DNA of 64,000 bases from Streptomyces sp. CB00455 (GTDB lineage: Bacteria; Actinomycetota; Actinomycetes; Streptomycetales; Streptomycetaceae), in NCBI RefSeq assembly GCF_001905445.1, contig NZ_LIVQ01000002.1:930001-994000 (forward strand), written 5' to 3'. The stretch's first letter is position 1. Each line of letters opens with the position of its first letter. Position numbers and translations under genes: made by a program. The notes under the pieces are model-generated. The model had not been told where the DNA came from, did no database searches, and saw nothing but the letters and a program-made list of their open reading frames with translations. Shown in pieces: positions 1 to 17,306 of this stretch.

Positions 1-606
1 CGGGACCTTCTTGCCGTCCATCAGGTTGGAGACGAACAGCGGGATGACCTTCTCCGGGAACTGGTAGTGCCCGTAGTTGTTGGAGCAGCGCGTGACCACC
101 ACGTCCATGCCGTGGGTGCGGCTGTAGGCCAGCGCCAGCAGGTCGGAGGACGCCTTGGACGCGGAGTAGGGGGAGTTCGGCACCAGCGGCCACTCCTCCG
201 TCCAGGAGCCCTCGCTGATCGAGCCGTAGACCTCGTCGGTGGAGATGTGGACGAAGCGGCCGACCCCGTGCTTGCGGGCGGCGTCCAGCAGGACCTGGGT
301 GCCCACGACGTTGGTCATGACGAAGGGGCCGGCGCCGGCGATCGAGCGGTCCACGTGGGACTCGGCGGCGAAGTGCACGACCACGTCGTGACCGGCCATC
401 ACCTGGTCGACGGCGTCGGCGTCGCAGATGTCGCCCTTGACGAAGGTGTATCCGGGGTGGTCTGCGACCGGTGCGAGGTTGGCTTCGACGCCCGAGTAGG
501 TCAGCTTGTCGAAGACGGTGATCCTCGCCGAGGCATCTGCGCCGAGCTGCTGGCGGACGAATTCTGAACCGATGAAGCCGGCGCCGCCGGTCACGAGGAT
601 GCGCAT
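1..606 (-). CDS. rfbB: dTDP-glucose 4,6-dehydratase, N-terminal part (runs off window)
   Basis: Converts dTDP-glucose to dTDP-4-keto-6-deoxyglucose, the second step of dTDP-L-rhamnose synthesis, in the cytoplasm with bound NAD. The first 202 residues are present; the family usually has about 325, so the C-terminus lies beyond position 1. The protein opens with a Rossmann motif (MRILVTGGAGFIG) and keeps the extended-SDR active-site signs STDEVYG and YSASKASS (YxxxK). ATG at 606 is the only sensible start. It is divergent from rfbA with only 82 bp between them. A TANNNT box (TAGACT on minus, 616-621) ends 9 nt before the ATG, so the transcript is probably leaderless. Confidence 0.95.
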   Translation of the reverse strand, partial: MRILVTGGAGFIGSEFVRQQLGADASARITVFDKLTYSGVEANLAPVADHPGYTFVKGDICDADAVDQVMAGHDVVVHFAAESHVDRSIAGAGPFVMTNVVGTQVLLDAARKHGVGRFVHISTDEVYGSISEGSWTEEWPLVPNSPYSASKASSDLLALAYSRTHGMDVVVTRCSNNYGHYQFPEKVIPLFVSNLMDGKKVP

Positions 607-615
607 AATACGAAG

Positions 616-621
616 AGTCTA
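616..621 (-). promoter_or_regulatory. -10 box of rfbB, probable leaderless transcript
   Basis: TAGACT on the minus strand lies 9 nt before the rfbB ATG, which puts the expected transcription start at or next to the start codon. No Shine-Dalgarno is present between box and ATG. No convincing -35 element is visible. Confidence 0.45.
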
Positions 622-675
622 GCGGGCTGCCGAACGTCACATGCCCTGAGCTCGGCTCCCCCGCGCCCTCTCGCA

Positions 676-681
676 TAGGGT
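676..681 (+). promoter_or_regulatory. -10 box of rfbA, probable leaderless transcript
   Basis: TAGGGT ends 7 nt before the rfbA ATG at 689, so transcription is expected to begin at or very near the start codon. The intervening bases (ttctccc) contain no Shine-Dalgarno. The -35 region is not recognisable. Confidence 0.45.
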
Positions 682-688
682 TCTCCCC

Positions 689-1564
689 ATGCGTGGAATC
701 CTCTTGGCCGGTGGCACCGGATCACGACTCTGGCCGCTGACCCGGGCAGTCTCGAAGCAGCTGCTGCCCGTCTTCGACAAGCCGATGATCTACTACCCCC
801 TCTCCACCCTGGTGATGGCGGGCATCAGCGAGATCCTGATCATCACCACCCCGGACGACCGCGACCAGTTCGAGCGACTGCTCGGCGACGGCTCGCAGTT
901 CGGCCTGCGGCTGGAGTACGCCGTCCAGGAGCGCCCCGAAGGCATCGCCCAGGCCTTCGTCCTCGGCGCCGACTTCATCGGTGACGACTCCGTGGCCCTG
1001 ATCCTCGGCGACAACATCTTCCACGGCAGCGGCCTCGGCACGCGCCTGGCCCAGCACACCGGTTCCAAGGGCGGCCGGGTCTTCGCGTACCCGGTGGCGG
1101 ACCCGACGGCGTACGGCGTGGTGGAGTTCGACGAGAAGGGCCAGGCCATCTCCATCGAGGAGAAGCCGGCCGAGCCCAAGTCCCGCTACGCGGTGCCGGG
1201 TCTGTACTTCTACGACAACCAGGTCGTGGAGATAGCCCGCGGGCTGAAGCCCAGCGCCCGCGGCGAGCTGGAGATCACGGCCGTCAACGACGCCTACCTC
1301 CAGGCCGGCGAACTGAACGTCACCATCCTCGACCGCGGCACCGCGTGGCTGGACACCGGGACCTTCGTCTCGATGGTGCAGGCCTCGGAGTTCGTCCGCG
1401 TCATAGAGGAACGCCAGGGCTTCAAGATCGGCTGCGTCGAGGAGGCCGCCTGGCGGGCCGGCCTGATCGATTCCGCGCAGCTGCGCGCGCTGGCCGAGCC
1501 CCTCACCAAGAGCGGCTACGGCGACTACCTGCTGACCCTGCTCGACGAGGAGAGCGCCCGGTGA
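689..1564 (+). CDS. rfbA: glucose-1-phosphate thymidylyltransferase (RmlA type)
   Basis: First enzyme of the dTDP-L-rhamnose pathway: dTTP + glucose-1-phosphate to dTDP-glucose. The 291-residue length is normal. The nucleotidyltransferase signature [11 protein letters not shown] is at the N-terminus, followed by [17 protein letters not shown], then the sugar-binding and metal region [10 protein letters not shown] near residue 110 and EEKP near 155. It forms an operon with rfbC: its stop overlaps the rfbC start in GTGA. It is divergent from rfbB, so the three genes cover the first three pathway steps; rfbD is not in this window. The product could feed cell-wall rhamnose or a glycosylated metabolite. 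Confidence 0.96.
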   Translation: MRGILLAGGTGSRLWPLTRAVSKQLLPVFDKPMIYYPLSTLVMAGISEILIITTPDDRDQFERLLGDGSQFGLRLEYAVQERPEGIAQAFVLGADFIGDDSVALILGDNIFHGSGLGTRLAQHTGSKGGRVFAYPVADPTAYGVVEFDEKGQAISIEEKPAEPKSRYAVPGLYFYDNQVVEIARGLKPSARGELEITAVNDAYLQAGELNVTILDRGTAWLDTGTFVSMVQASEFVRVIEERQGFKIGCVEEAAWRAGLIDSAQLRALAEPLTKSGYGDYLLTLLDEESAR

Positions 1565-2160
1565 AGTTCCGTGAGCTCTCCATCGAGGGCGCCTTCGAGG
1601 TCACCCCGCAGCTGCACGGCGACCCGCGCGGCTTGTTCACCGAGTGGTACCGCTTCGACAAGCTGTCCGAGGTCGTCGGCCACCCGCTGAACCTGGCGCA
1701 GGCGAACCTCTCGGTCTCCTCCGCGGGCGTGGTCCGCGGCATCCACTTCGCCGACGTCCCGCGCGGCCAGGCCAAGTACGTGAGCTGCGTACGCGGCGCC
1801 GTCCTCGACGTCATCGTCGACCTGCGGGTCGGCTCCCCCACCTTCGGCACGTGGGAGGGCGTCCGCCTCGACGACACCGACCGCCGCGCGGTCTACATCC
1901 CCGAGGGCTTGGGCCACGGCTTCTGCGCGCTGAGCGACGACGCCACGCTCTCCTACCTGTGTTCGGAGACGTACAACCCGACGGGTGAGCACTCGGTGCA
2001 CCCGCTCGACGCCGACCTGGCCATCGAGTGGCCGGCGGACGTCCCGCTGCTGTCCGCCCGCGACGAGGCCGCGCCCTCGCTGGCCGACGCCATCGCGTCG
2101 GGGCTGCTCCCCGACTACGCCGCCTGCAAGGAATTCACCGAGTCCCTCCGCGTGAGCTGA
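1561..2160 (+). CDS. rfbC: dTDP-4-dehydrorhamnose 3,5-epimerase
   Basis: Third enzyme of the dTDP-L-rhamnose pathway, a cupin-fold double epimerase. It has 199 residues, close to the family's usual size. Hallmarks visible are [13 protein letters not shown] near residue 19, RGIHF (catalytic His) near 60, the strand VLDVIVDLR, and [13 protein letters not shown] near 118. The GTG start overlaps the rfbA stop by four bases (GTGA), which implies translational coupling. A perfect long hairpin immediately downstream ends the operon. Confidence 0.95.
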   Translation: MKFRELSIEGAFEVTPQLHGDPRGLFTEWYRFDKLSEVVGHPLNLAQANLSVSSAGVVRGIHFADVPRGQAKYVSCVRGAVLDVIVDLRVGSPTFGTWEGVRLDDTDRRAVYIPEGLGHGFCALSDDATLSYLCSETYNPTGEHSVHPLDADLAIEWPADVPLLSARDEAAPSLADAIASGLLPDYAACKEFTESLRVS

Positions 2161-2172
2161 GCCGCACCGCCC

Positions 2173-2220
2173 CGACGACAGGAGGGCCGCACCCGCGGGG
2201 GTGCGGCCCTCCTGTCGTCG
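2173..2220 (+). terminator. strong hairpin terminator after rfbC
   Basis: A near-perfect inverted repeat with about 21-bp arms (CGACGACAGGAGGGCC... mirrored at the 3' side) around a short G-rich loop begins 12 bp after the rfbC stop. As is common in Streptomyces, there is no clear U-run. Confidence 0.8.
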
Positions 2221-2267
2221 CGTCGCGCCGCAGGCAGGCAGGCAACCAGGCAGGGCCATCCCACGCC

Positions 2268-2311
2268 GAAGGGCCCCGCCCCACCGCCGGAGCGGTGGGA
2301 CGGGGCCCTTC
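2268..2311 (-). terminator. hairpin terminator after tuf
   Basis: Inverted repeat GAAGGGCCCCG...CGGGGCCCTTC with a CGGA loop lies about 50 bp beyond the tuf stop on the minus strand. Together with the rfbC terminator it insulates the two convergent units. Confidence 0.8.
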
Positions 2312-2359
2312 AGTGCAACTGGGTGCCCGGTGACCGGGCCACCAGGTCAGAGCACGAAA

Positions 2360-3553
<1,194 letters not shown>

Positions 3554-3632
3554 GGGGGTCCTCCTGGAGAGTGGTTCTGTACGCCTTACAGGTCGGCGCC
3601 AGGTGATCTTTGCTGGAAAGCCGGCCGGTCCC

Positions 3633-3663
3633 GGGGTAACAGGAGTGTTGCTCCTGCTACCCC
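3633..3663 (-). promoter_or_regulatory. hairpin and possible tuf promoter in the fusA-tuf gap
   Basis: A 13-bp inverted repeat with one mismatch (GGGGTA-CAGGAG paired with CTCCTG-TACCCC, 5-nt loop) sits between fusA and tuf. On the minus strand TTGTCA (3676-3681) and TAGCAG (3654-3659) are 16 bp apart and could form a promoter whose -10 lies in the hairpin arm. Alternatives are an attenuator or an RNA-processing site. Confidence 0.4.
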
Positions 3664-3705
3664 AGAGGCTGCCGGTGACAAGCCTAAAGCGTGTACTCGG
3701 AAGAG

Positions 3706-5835
<2,130 letters not shown>

Positions 5836-5874
5836 AAGGCTTCGGTCTTCTCTCGGTCTCGATGTGGGGTGGGA

Positions 5875-6345
5875 CTACCAGCGGTAGTGCGCGAAGGCCT
5901 TGTTGGACTCGGCCATCTTGTGCGTGTCCTCGCGCTTCTTGACGGCAGCGCCAAGACCGTTGGAGGCGTCGAGCAGCTCGTTCATCAGGCGCTCGGTCAT
6001 GGTCTTCTCGCGGCGGGCGCGGGAGTAACCCACGAGCCAGCGCAGCGCCAGGGTCGACTGGCGACCCGGCTTGACCTCGACGGGAACCTGGTAGGTCGCG
6101 CCACCGACACGGCGGGACTTGACCTCGAGGGACGGCTTGACGTTCTCCAGCGCGCGCTTCAGCGTGATGACCGGGTCGTTGCCGGTCTTCTCGCGGAGGC
6201 CTTCCATGGCACCGTAGACGATGCGCTCGGCGGTGGAGCGCTTGCCGTTCAGGAGGATCTTGTTGATGAGCGACGTCACCAGAGGAGATGCGTAGACCGG
6301 GTCGATGATGACCGGGCGCTTCGGGGCGGGGCCCTTACGAGGCAT
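5875..6345 (-). CDS. rpsG: 30S ribosomal protein S7
   Basis: Primary 16S rRNA-binding protein that nucleates the 30S head. It is 156 residues, standard length. It opens [18 protein letters not shown] and contains the conserved [12 protein letters not shown] stretch and C-terminal AHYRW. It begins two bases after the rpsL stop, so the pair is translationally coupled; an AGAAGGAGAA purine run inside the rpsL 3' end serves as ribosome site. Confidence 0.98.
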   Translation of the reverse strand: MPRKGPAPKRPVIIDPVYASPLVTSLINKILLNGKRSTAERIVYGAMEGLREKTGNDPVITLKRALENVKPSLEVKSRRVGGATYQVPVEVKPGRQSTLALRWLVGYSRARREKTMTERLMNELLDASNGLGAAVKKREDTHKMAESNKAFAHYRW

Positions 6346-6347
6346 TC

Positions 6348-6719
6348 TTACTTCTCCTTCTTGGCGCCGTAGCGGCTGCGGGCCTGCTTGCGGTTCTTGA
6401 CAGCCTGGGTGTCAAGCGCACCGCGGATGATCTTGTAACGAACACCCGGCAGGTCCTTCACACGGCCACCACGCACGAGCACGATCGAGTGCTCCTGCAG
6501 GTTGTGTCCCTCACCCGGAATGTAAGCGGTGACCTCGATGCCGGAGGTCAGACGCACACGCGCGACCTTACGGAGCGCCGAGTTCGGCTTCTTCGGGGTG
6601 GTCGTGAACACACGCGTGCAGACGCCACGACGCTGGGGCGAAGCCTCGAGCGCGGGGGTCTTTGTCTTCTCGACCTTGTCCTGCCGGCCCTTCCGGACCA
6701 GCTGCTGGATCGTAGGCAC
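6348..6719 (-). CDS. rpsL: 30S ribosomal protein S12
   Basis: Decoding-centre protein and first gene of the str operon. The GTG start at 6719 gives the canonical 123 residues ([12 protein letters not shown]) and is preceded by GGAGAA; a longer reading frame extends upstream but has no S12 homology. Residues K43 (in TPKKPNS) and K88 (in [10 protein letters not shown]), the classic streptomycin-resistance sites, are wild type. Transcription is likely from the promoter at 6911-6939, giving a leader of roughly 190 nt. Confidence 0.98.
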   Translation of the reverse strand: MPTIQQLVRKGRQDKVEKTKTPALEASPQRRGVCTRVFTTTPKKPNSALRKVARVRLTSGIEVTAYIPGEGHNLQEHSIVLVRGGRVKDLPGVRYKIIRGALDTQAVKNRKQARSRYGAKKEK

Positions 6720-7218
6720 TACTTCTCCGGTTTCTGTGTGCCGTGTAGTGAAGCTAACCTGGAACTTTGCCGACCCACGCGGTCGGGTGTGTCGGATCCT
6801 GCGGACCTCCGCGCAAGCACGGAGACGCATGGATCGCGGTGGCTGATTCGGCTCGCTTGCGGTGGATGGACACGCACGGGAGCCCAGGCACACCCCAGGC
6901 ACAAGGTCTGAGCGTACCTACCGCATCCACTCCGGTCAAAACAAAGGCCCGGACCCCGCGACGCGAAGACCGCCGGGGGCCGTGCGCCGCCTGGGCGACA
7001 CCCCTGTGCGGCCGCCCCGACTCGCGCACGAGGCCGTGACGTGGTAAGGGCGGCGCCCGGCGACTCCGCCCGCGCGCCCCCGCCGGCCGGCCGCGCGTCC
7101 CGCCGGCACCCCGGCCCGAGCACACGCGCGAGGCCCGGCGCGCGGCCCCGCGCCCGCCCGGCGAACTAAACTGCCCAGCGATTCAGCCCGAACGCCACCA
7201 CCATCAGGGAGCGGGACA
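6720..7218. other. intergenic region between rpsL and the YfhO-like gene
   Basis: About 500 bp divergent spacer. The left half holds the rpsL leader and promoter. The right half (7040-7200) is very G+C-rich with no recognisable gene; it presumably contains the promoter of the plus-strand membrane protein. The short ORFs here have low-complexity translations and look spurious. Confidence 0.6.
6911..6939 (-). promoter_or_regulatory. rpsL (str operon) promoter
   Basis: On the minus strand TTGACC is separated by exactly 17 bp from TACGCT, a good HrdB/sigma70-type promoter. It lies about 195 bp upstream of the rpsL GTG, and no competing gene is present. Confidence 0.7.
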
Positions 7219-9696
7219 TTGCGGACGGTCACCTCGGAGCCGACGACCGCGGGCGACCCGCCTCCCGACGGCGGCCGGGACCTCCCCTCCCCCCGCCGCC
7301 GCCGGCCGCGCCTCGCCCGCCTGCGCGGACCCCTGCTCGCCTTCGCCGTCACCGCGGGCGCCTTCTGCGCGGCCTGGGCCGCGCGCGGCAGCTTCCCCTT
7401 CGGCAACACCGGCCGGGCCCTCAACGACCAGGCCAACCAGTACGTGCCCTTCCACCGCGCCCTGTGGGACCTGGTCCACGGGCAGGCCGCCGGTGACGTC
7501 CTGTTCACCTGGCGCGGCGGCTTCGGACAGCAGTTCCTGTCCGACTACTACACCTACCTGGGCAACCCCTTCTCGTGGCTGGCCGTCCTCGTGCCCCGCG
7601 CCCACGTCGACCTGGCCGTCTTCGCCGTCACCCCCATCACCATGGGCACCGCCGCCGCTCTGATGACGGTGTACCTCGGCAAGCTGCACCCCGGTCCCTG
7701 GTGGCAGCGCGGCGTCCTCGGCGCCTGCTACGGGCTGTGCGGCTGGGCGCTCAGCGACGCCTCGTACATCCCCATGTGGCTGTGGGGGCTGGTCGCCCTC
7801 CCCCTGCTCGGCATCGCCGTCGAGTGGTGCCTGGAGGAACGCCGCTGGCCCGGTGCGGCCCTGCTGGTCGCGCTCGCCTGGTACGGGAACTTCTACACCG
7901 CGATGATGGCCACGATGGCCGCCTGCGTCCTGCTGGCCATCCGGCTGATCACCCTGGACCTGGCGGGCCGGCAGCGGCTGCGCGCCGTGTGGCGGGCCGC
8001 CACGGCCGCCGCCACCGGGGTCCTGCTGACCCTCCCCCTCCTCCTGCCCTCGTTCCTCTCCAGCGGATCGGCGCAGCCCACCCGCGCCGCCGCCTTCGAC
8101 CCGGTGCGGATCGAGGTCTTCCTCGCGGGCATGCTCCCGGCGACCCACCTGTGGGGCGGCCGCCCCCGGCTCTACGTCGCCTCGCTGGGCCTGATCCTGG
8201 CCGGAACCTTCGTCTTCAACACCGCCCTCGCGCGCAGGACCCGCCTGGTGTGGGCGGCCGCGACCCTGCTGGTGGCCGTCTCCTTCCAGTTCCCGCCCAC
8301 GCAGTACGTATGGCACGGGCTGGCGGTGCCCAACGGCAACCCGTACCGCGAGGCGTTCGTCTTCAGCGGGATGGTCGTCGTCCTCGCCTGGCTGGCACTG
8401 GCCGGCCGGCCGCGCCCGCTCCACCTGGCGCTGAGCGCCGGCCTGCTGGTGGCGGCCACCTTCGCGCTGCGGCACACCGACGACTTCGGCGGCTGGACCT
8501 GGCCCGCCGTGCTCGGCGGCGGCGCCGTCTCGCTGCTGGCGCTGGTGCTGCTGCGACTCGGCGAGGAGCGCCGGTTCCTGGTCCCGCTGGCGGCGGCCCT
8601 GATGATCGGCGTGGTCTTCGCCGAGTCCACGGTGGCGGCGGCCAACGCGGACGCCCGCCGGGCCCGCGAGCGCTGGGCGAAGCCGGCCGCCACCTCGAAC
8701 CGGTCGATCGGCAACCACTTCGAGGCCGTGCGCCGCGTGGAGGGCTGGCCCGCCTACCGGACCGACTCCGGCGCCCCGCAGAGCTCGTACAACGACGCCC
8801 TGGCGCTGCGGGCGGAGGGCCCGCAGTACTACAGCAGCTACCTTCCCGAGGCCACCTACCGGGCGCTGGAGCCCCTCGGGTACGGATACAAGAACGACGG
8901 CCGGACCTTCTTCGGCGCCGACAACCCCGTCCTGGACGCGATCTTCTCGATCGGCGCGCGGGTGCGCCCCGCAGCCGCGCCGGACAGCTGGACGGGCTCG
9001 ACGTTCCCCGCGCCCCCCCTGGTCACCGTCCGCGCCGCCCCCTACACGTCGCCCAACCCGGCGGACAGCGTCTACGCCCACCAGGAGGACGTCCTGGGCG
9101 CCACCGTCTACCAGGTCCCCCAGGTCACCCGCGGCGGCAGCGCCACGGAGCAGACCTACACGGCCCGCTGCACGCCCGGCTCCCGGGCCTACTGGTACTC
9201 CCCCGCCGTCCGCGGCACCGTCCGCGCCGGCGGCGCCGAGCAGCCGCTGGAGGACCGGACGACGGGCGTCGTCCCGCTGGGCGAGGTCCCCGCGTCGGGC
9301 CGCGTCGAGGCCACCGTGCGCACCGCCGCCCGGGGCGCCGCCGCCGGGGAGCACCCGCTCGGCTGCCTGGACGGCGGGGCGCTCGACGCGGCGGTGTCCC
9401 GGCTCACCGCCACGGGCGCCACCGCGGTCGAGACCGGCGGCCACACCATCGAGGCCACCCTCCCCGCGGGCGCCGCGGGCACCGCGGTCTTCGCGATGAC
9501 GGACGTCCCGGGCTGGCGGTGCGACGCCCCGGCCCGCAGCTTCCACGGCCTGGTCTCCGTCCCCCTGAAGCCGGGCACGGCCAAGGTCTCCTGCACCTTC
9601 ACCCCCAAGGGCCTCACCCCGGGCCTGGCCGGCGCCGCCCTGGCCCTCCTGGCCCTGGCCTCCACAACGGTGGCCTCCCGGCGCCGTCGGGCCTGA
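7219..9696 (+). CDS. large polytopic membrane protein, YfhO family
   Basis: An 825-residue integral membrane protein, about 12 or more hydrophobic segments from residue 30 to about 480 and a final one at the C-terminus, with an extracytoplasmic region between (roughly 490-790). The early motif LNDQANQYVPFHRALWDLVHG and FTWRGGFGQQFLSDYYTYLGNPFSW match the YfhO/GT-C-like pattern known from Gram-positive envelope glycosylation (in Bacillus YfhO is tied to lipoteichoic-acid glycosylation). Function here is inferred only at family level. The TTG start at 7219 follows AGGGAGCGG. It converges on rpoC with a shared terminator. Confidence 0.75.
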   Translation: MRTVTSEPTTAGDPPPDGGRDLPSPRRRRPRLARLRGPLLAFAVTAGAFCAAWAARGSFPFGNTGRALNDQANQYVPFHRALWDLVHGQAAGDVLFTWRGGFGQQFLSDYYTYLGNPFSWLAVLVPRAHVDLAVFAVTPITMGTAAALMTVYLGKLHPGPWWQRGVLGACYGLCGWALSDASYIPMWLWGLVALPLLGIAVEWCLEERRWPGAALLVALAWYGNFYTAMMATMAACVLLAIRLITLDLAGRQRLRAVWRAATAAATGVLLTLPLLLPSFLSSGSAQPTRAAAFDPVRIEVFLAGMLPATHLWGGRPRLYVASLGLILAGTFVFNTALARRTRLVWAAATLLVAVSFQFPPTQYVWHGLAVPNGNPYREAFVFSGMVVVLAWLALAGRPRPLHLALSAGLLVAATFALRHTDDFGGWTWPAVLGGGAVSLLALVLLRLGEERRFLVPLAAALMIGVVFAESTVAAANADARRARERWAKPAATSNRSIGNHFEAVRRVEGWPAYRTDSGAPQSSYNDALALRAEGPQYYSSYLPEATYRALEPLGYGYKNDGRTFFGADNPVLDAIFSIGARVRPAAAPDSWTGSTFPAPPLVTVRAAPYTSPNPADSVYAHQEDVLGATVYQVPQVTRGGSATEQTYTARCTPGSRAYWYSPAVRGTVRAGGAEQPLEDRTTGVVPLGEVPASGRVEATVRTAARGAAAGEHPLGCLDGGALDAAVSRLTATGATAVETGGHTIEATLPAGAAGTAVFAMTDVPGWRCDAPARSFHGLVSVPLKPGTAKVSCTFTPKGLTPGLAGAALALLALASTTVASRRRRA

Positions 9697-9762
9697 CGGC
9701 CGCCGGTACGGCCCCCCGGGTCCGTACGGGAGCCGTAAGGCCGTCCGCCCGGGCCACGGCAC

Positions 9763-9808
9763 GAAGAAGCCCCCCGCCGCTCCTCTCGGAGCCGCGGGGG
9801 GCTTCTTC
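9763..9808. terminator. bidirectional terminator between the YfhO-like gene and rpoC
   Basis: Inverted repeat GAAGAAGCCCCCCG...CGGGGGGCTTCTTC around CCGCTCCTCTCGGAG lies between convergent genes. The A/T-containing arm ends give a short U-run in both directions. Confidence 0.85.
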
Positions 9809-9826
9809 TCACGCGCTTACGAGCTG

Positions 9827-13726
<3,900 letters not shown>

Positions 13727-13786
13727 TGTGCGTCAATCCCTCTTTCGGGGTCGAGTCTCAATCATGGTCTGAACGGTCCCGGGGAT

Positions 13787-13816
13787 GACGGGGGGCTCTT
13801 GAGCGAGCCCCCCGTC
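13787..13816 (-). promoter_or_regulatory. perfect hairpin in the rpoB-rpoC gap
   Basis: Twelve-bp perfect inverted repeat (GACGGGGGGCTC / GAGCCCCCCGTC) with a 6-nt loop lies 8 bp beyond the rpoB stop and about 60 bp before rpoC. It resembles a terminator, but rpoC follows on the same strand, so attenuation or an RNase III-type processing site is more likely. Confidence 0.6.
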
Positions 13817-13823
13817 AGGCCCG

Positions 13824-16800
13824 TCAGACCTCTTCGACGCTGCTCGGCTCACGCCGGGACAGGTCGATACCGAGCTCCTCCGCCGCGCGGAAGACGTCCT
13901 CGTCGGTGTCGCGCATCTCGATGGACATGCCGTCCGAGGACAGCACCTCCACGTTGAGGCAGAGCGACTGCATTTCCTTGATGAGCACCTTGAAGGACTC
14001 GGGAATGCCCGGCTCGGGGATGTTCTCGCCCTTGACGATGGCCTCGTAGACCTTCACGCGGCCGGTGACGTCGTCGGACTTGATGGTCAGCAGCTCCTGG
14101 AGGGCGTAAGCGGCGCCATAAGCCTCAAGCGCCCACACCTCCATCTCACCGAAGCGCTGGCCACCGAACTGCGCCTTACCACCCAGCGGCTGCTGCGTGA
14201 TCATCGAGTACGGACCGGTCGACCGAGCGTGGAGCTTGTCGTCGACCAGGTGGTGGAGCTTGAGGATGTACATGTACCCGACCGAGATCGGGTCCGGGAA
14301 CGGCTCGCCGGAGCGGCCGTCGAACAGACGCGCCTTACCGGTCGGGAGCACCATGCGCTCGCCGTCGCGGTTCGGGATGGTGTGCTGCAGCAGGCCGGCC
14401 AGCTCGTCCTCGCGGGCGCCGTCGAACACCGGGGTGGCGACGTTGGTACCGGGCTCGACCTTGTCGGCGCCGATCGCCTGGAGGCGCTGCGCCCACTCGT
14501 CCGCCAGGCCGGAGACGTCCCAGCCGCGACTGGCGAGCCAGCCGAGGTGGATCTCCAGGACCTGTCCCGGGTTCATTCGGGACGGGACACCCAGCGGGTT
14601 CAGGATGATGTCGACCGGGGTGCCGTCTTCGAGGAAGGGCATGTCCTCGATCGGAAGGATCTTGGAGATGACACCCTTGTTGCCGTGACGGCCGGCGAGC
14701 TTGTCACCGTCGGTGATCTTGCGCTTCTGGGCGACGTAGACGCGGACCAGCTGGTTCACGCCCGGAGGAAGCTCGTCGCCCTCCTCGCGGTCGAAGACGC
14801 GGACACCGATGACCTTGCCGATCTCACCGTGAGGAACCTTGAGCGAGGTGTCACGCACCTCGCGGGCCTTCTCACCGAAGATCGCGCGGAGCAGGCGCTC
14901 CTCCGGGGTCAGCTCGGTCTCGCCCTTGGGCGTGACCTTGCCGACCAGGATGTCGCCGGCGACGACGTCCGCACCGATGCGGATGATGCCGCGCTCGTCG
15001 AGGTCCGCGAGGACCTCCTCGGAGACGTTCGGAATGTCCCGGGTGATCTCCTCGGGGCCGAGCTTGGTGTCACGGGCGTCGACCTCGTGCTCCTCGATGT
15101 GGATCGAGGAGAGGACGTCGTCCTGCACGAGGCGCTGCGACAGGATGATCGCGTCCTCGTAGTTGTGACCCTCCCACGGCATGAACGCGACGAGCAGGTT
15201 CTTGCCGAGGGCCATTTCGCCCTCTTCGGTCGCGGGACCGTCGGCGAGGACCTGGGACTCGATGATCCGGTCACCCTCGTTGACGATGACCTTCTGGTTG
15301 ACCGAGGTGCCCTGGTTCGAGCGGGAGAACTTCGCGACGCGGTACGTGGTATACGTGCCGTCGTCGTTGGCGACGGTGATGTAGTCGGCCGAGACCTCCT
15401 GGACCACACCGTCCTTCTCCGCGCGGATCGAGTCACCGGCGTCGACCGCACAGCGGTACTCCATGCCGGTGCCGACGAGCGGCGCCTCCGCCTTGATGAG
15501 CGGAACGGCCTGGCGCATCATGTTCGCGCCCATGAGGGCACGGTTGGCGTCGTCGTGCTCCAGGAAGGGGATCATCGCGGTCGCGACGGACACCATCTGG
15601 CGCGGGGAGACGTCCATGTAGTCGACGTCGTCGCCGGCGATGTAGTCGATCTCGCCGCCACGACGGCGGACCAGCACGCGGTTCTCGGTGAAGCGCATGT
15701 CGTCGGACAGGCCGGCGTTGGCCTGGGCGATGACGAAGCGGTCTTCCTCGTCCGCGGTCAGGTAGTCGACGTCGTCGGTGACGACACCGTCGACGACCTT
15801 GCGGTACGGGGTCTCGACGAAGCCGAACGCGTTGACGCGGCCGTAGGAGGCGAGCGAGCCGATCAGACCGATGTTCGGGCCTTCAGGGGTCTCGATCGGG
15901 CACATGCGGCCGTAGTGCGACGGGTGCACGTCACGGACCTCGAAGCCGGCCCGCTCACGGGACAGACCACCCGGGCCAAGTGCCGACAGGCGGCGCTTGT
16001 GGGTGAGACCCGACAGCGGGTTGTTCTGGTCCATGAACTGCGACAGCTGGCTGGTGCCGAAGAACTCCTTGATGGAGGCGACGACCGGCCGGATGTTGAT
16101 CAGGGTCTGCGGCGTGATCGCCTCGACGTCCTGGGTCGTCATGCGCTCGCGGACGACGCGCTCCATACGAGCCAGACCCGTGCGGACCTGGTTCTGGATG
16201 AGCTCGCCGACGTTGCGCAGACGACGGTTGCCGAAGTGGTCGATGTCATCGGTCTCGACCACGATCGAACGGCCGGACTCGCCGGTCGTCTCGGTCTCGC
16301 CGGCGTGCAGCTTGACCAGGTACTTGATCGTGGCGATGACGTCGTCGGTGGTGAGCACGCCGGCGTCCAGCGGCTCGTCGGCGCCGAGCTTCTTGTTCAC
16401 CTTGTAGCGGCCGACCTTGGCGAGGTCGTAGCGCTTGGGGTTGAAGTAGAGGTTCTCGAGCAGCGTCTGAGCGGCCTCGCGGGTCGGCGGTTCGCCCGGA
16501 CGCAGCTTGCGGTAGATGTCGAGCAGCGCGTCGTCCTGACCCTGGGTGTGGTCCTTCTCCAGGGTGGCGCGCATGGACTCGTACTCGCCGAACTCTTCGA
16601 GGATCTGCTCGGTGGTCCAGCCGAGAGCCTTCAGGAGGACGGTGACGGACTGCTTGCGCTTGCGGTCGATGCGGACACCGACCATGTCGCGCTTGTCGAT
16701 CTCCATCTCCAGCCAGGCACCCCGGGACGGGATGATCTTGGCGGAGAAGATGTCCTTGTCGGACGTCTTGTCGATGGAGGAGTCGAAGTAGACACCAGGG

Positions 16801-17306
16801 GAACGGACAAGCTGCGACACGACGACACGCTCGGTGCCGTTGATGACGAAGGTGCCCTTGTTGGTCATGAGCGGGAAGTCGCCCATGAAGACCGTCTGAG
16901 ACTTGATCTCTCCGGTCTCGTTGTTCGTGAACTCGGCAGTGACGAACAGCGGAGCCGCGTACGTGAAGTCGCGCTCCTTGCACTCGTCGACGGAGTTCTT
17001 CGCCGGCTCGAAACGGTGGTCGCGGAAGGTCAGCGACATCGACCCGGAGAAGTCCTCGATCGGCGAGATCTCCTCGAAGATCTCTTCCAGACCGGACTTG
17101 GTGGGGACGTCCTGTCCACTCTCAAGCGCCGACTCGACGCGAGACTTCCAGGCAGCGTTGCCGAGAAGCCAGTCAAAGCTCTCGGTCTGCAGCGCCAGGA
17201 GGTTCGGAACCTCGAGGGGCTCCTTGATCTTTGCAAAGGAGATGCGCAGCGGGGCAGTGCTGGCACCGTTGTTCGTATTGGTCGAGGCGTTGCGCGAGGC
17301 GGCCAA
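13824..17306 (-). CDS. rpoB: RNA polymerase beta subunit
   Basis: Catalytic beta subunit, 1160 residues. The TTG start at 17306 is chosen because GGAAGGA sits 7 nt upstream and the protein then begins (M)AASRNAST, like other Streptomyces RpoB; the reading frame extends 36 codons further but without homology. The rifampicin region [14 protein letters not shown]...[10 protein letters not shown] is wild type at D426, H436 and S441, so no RpoB rifampicin resistance is predicted. A good promoter lies about 180 bp upstream, so rpoBC can be transcribed independently of rplJL. Confidence 0.97.
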   Translation of the reverse strand: MAASRNASTNTNNGASTAPLRISFAKIKEPLEVPNLLALQTESFDWLLGNAAWKSRVESALESGQDVPTKSGLEEIFEEISPIEDFSGSMSLTFRDHRFEPAKNSVDECKERDFTYAAPLFVTAEFTNNETGEIKSQTVFMGDFPLMTNKGTFVINGTERVVVSQLVRSPGVYFDSSIDKTSDKDIFSAKIIPSRGAWLEMEIDKRDMVGVRIDRKRKQSVTVLLKALGWTTEQILEEFGEYESMRATLEKDHTQGQDDALLDIYRKLRPGEPPTREAAQTLLENLYFNPKRYDLAKVGRYKVNKKLGADEPLDAGVLTTDDVIATIKYLVKLHAGETETTGESGRSIVVETDDIDHFGNRRLRNVGELIQNQVRTGLARMERVVRERMTTQDVEAITPQTLINIRPVVASIKEFFGTSQLSQFMDQNNPLSGLTHKRRLSALGPGGLSRERAGFEVRDVHPSHYGRMCPIETPEGPNIGLIGSLASYGRVNAFGFVETPYRKVVDGVVTDDVDYLTADEEDRFVIAQANAGLSDDMRFTENRVLVRRRGGEIDYIAGDDVDYMDVSPRQMVSVATAMIPFLEHDDANRALMGANMMRQAVPLIKAEAPLVGTGMEYRCAVDAGDSIRAEKDGVVQEVSADYITVANDDGTYTTYRVAKFSRSNQGTSVNQKVIVNEGDRIIESQVLADGPATEEGEMALGKNLLVAFMPWEGHNYEDAIILSQRLVQDDVLSSIHIEEHEVDARDTKLGPEEITRDIPNVSEEVLADLDERGIIRIGADVVAGDILVGKVTPKGETELTPEERLLRAIFGEKAREVRDTSLKVPHGEIGKVIGVRVFDREEGDELPPGVNQLVRVYVAQKRKITDGDKLAGRHGNKGVISKILPIEDMPFLEDGTPVDIILNPLGVPSRMNPGQVLEIHLGWLASRGWDVSGLADEWAQRLQAIGADKVEPGTNVATPVFDGAREDELAGLLQHTIPNRDGERMVLPTGKARLFDGRSGEPFPDPISVGYMYILKLHHLVDDKLHARSTGPYSMITQQPLGGKAQFGGQRFGEMEVWALEAYGAAYALQELLTIKSDDVTGRVKVYEAIVKGENIPEPGIPESFKVLIKEMQSLCLNVEVLSSDGMSIEMRDTDEDVFRAAEELGIDLSRREPSSVEEV

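Noticed and set aside
7204..9762. Long minus-strand ORF opposite the YfhO-like gene
   Set aside because: Translation is Gly/Arg/Ala-rich low complexity without domains; it is the usual antisense shadow in high-GC DNA. The same applies to the very long ORFs opposite fusA, rpoB, rpoC, rplA and the nuo genes.
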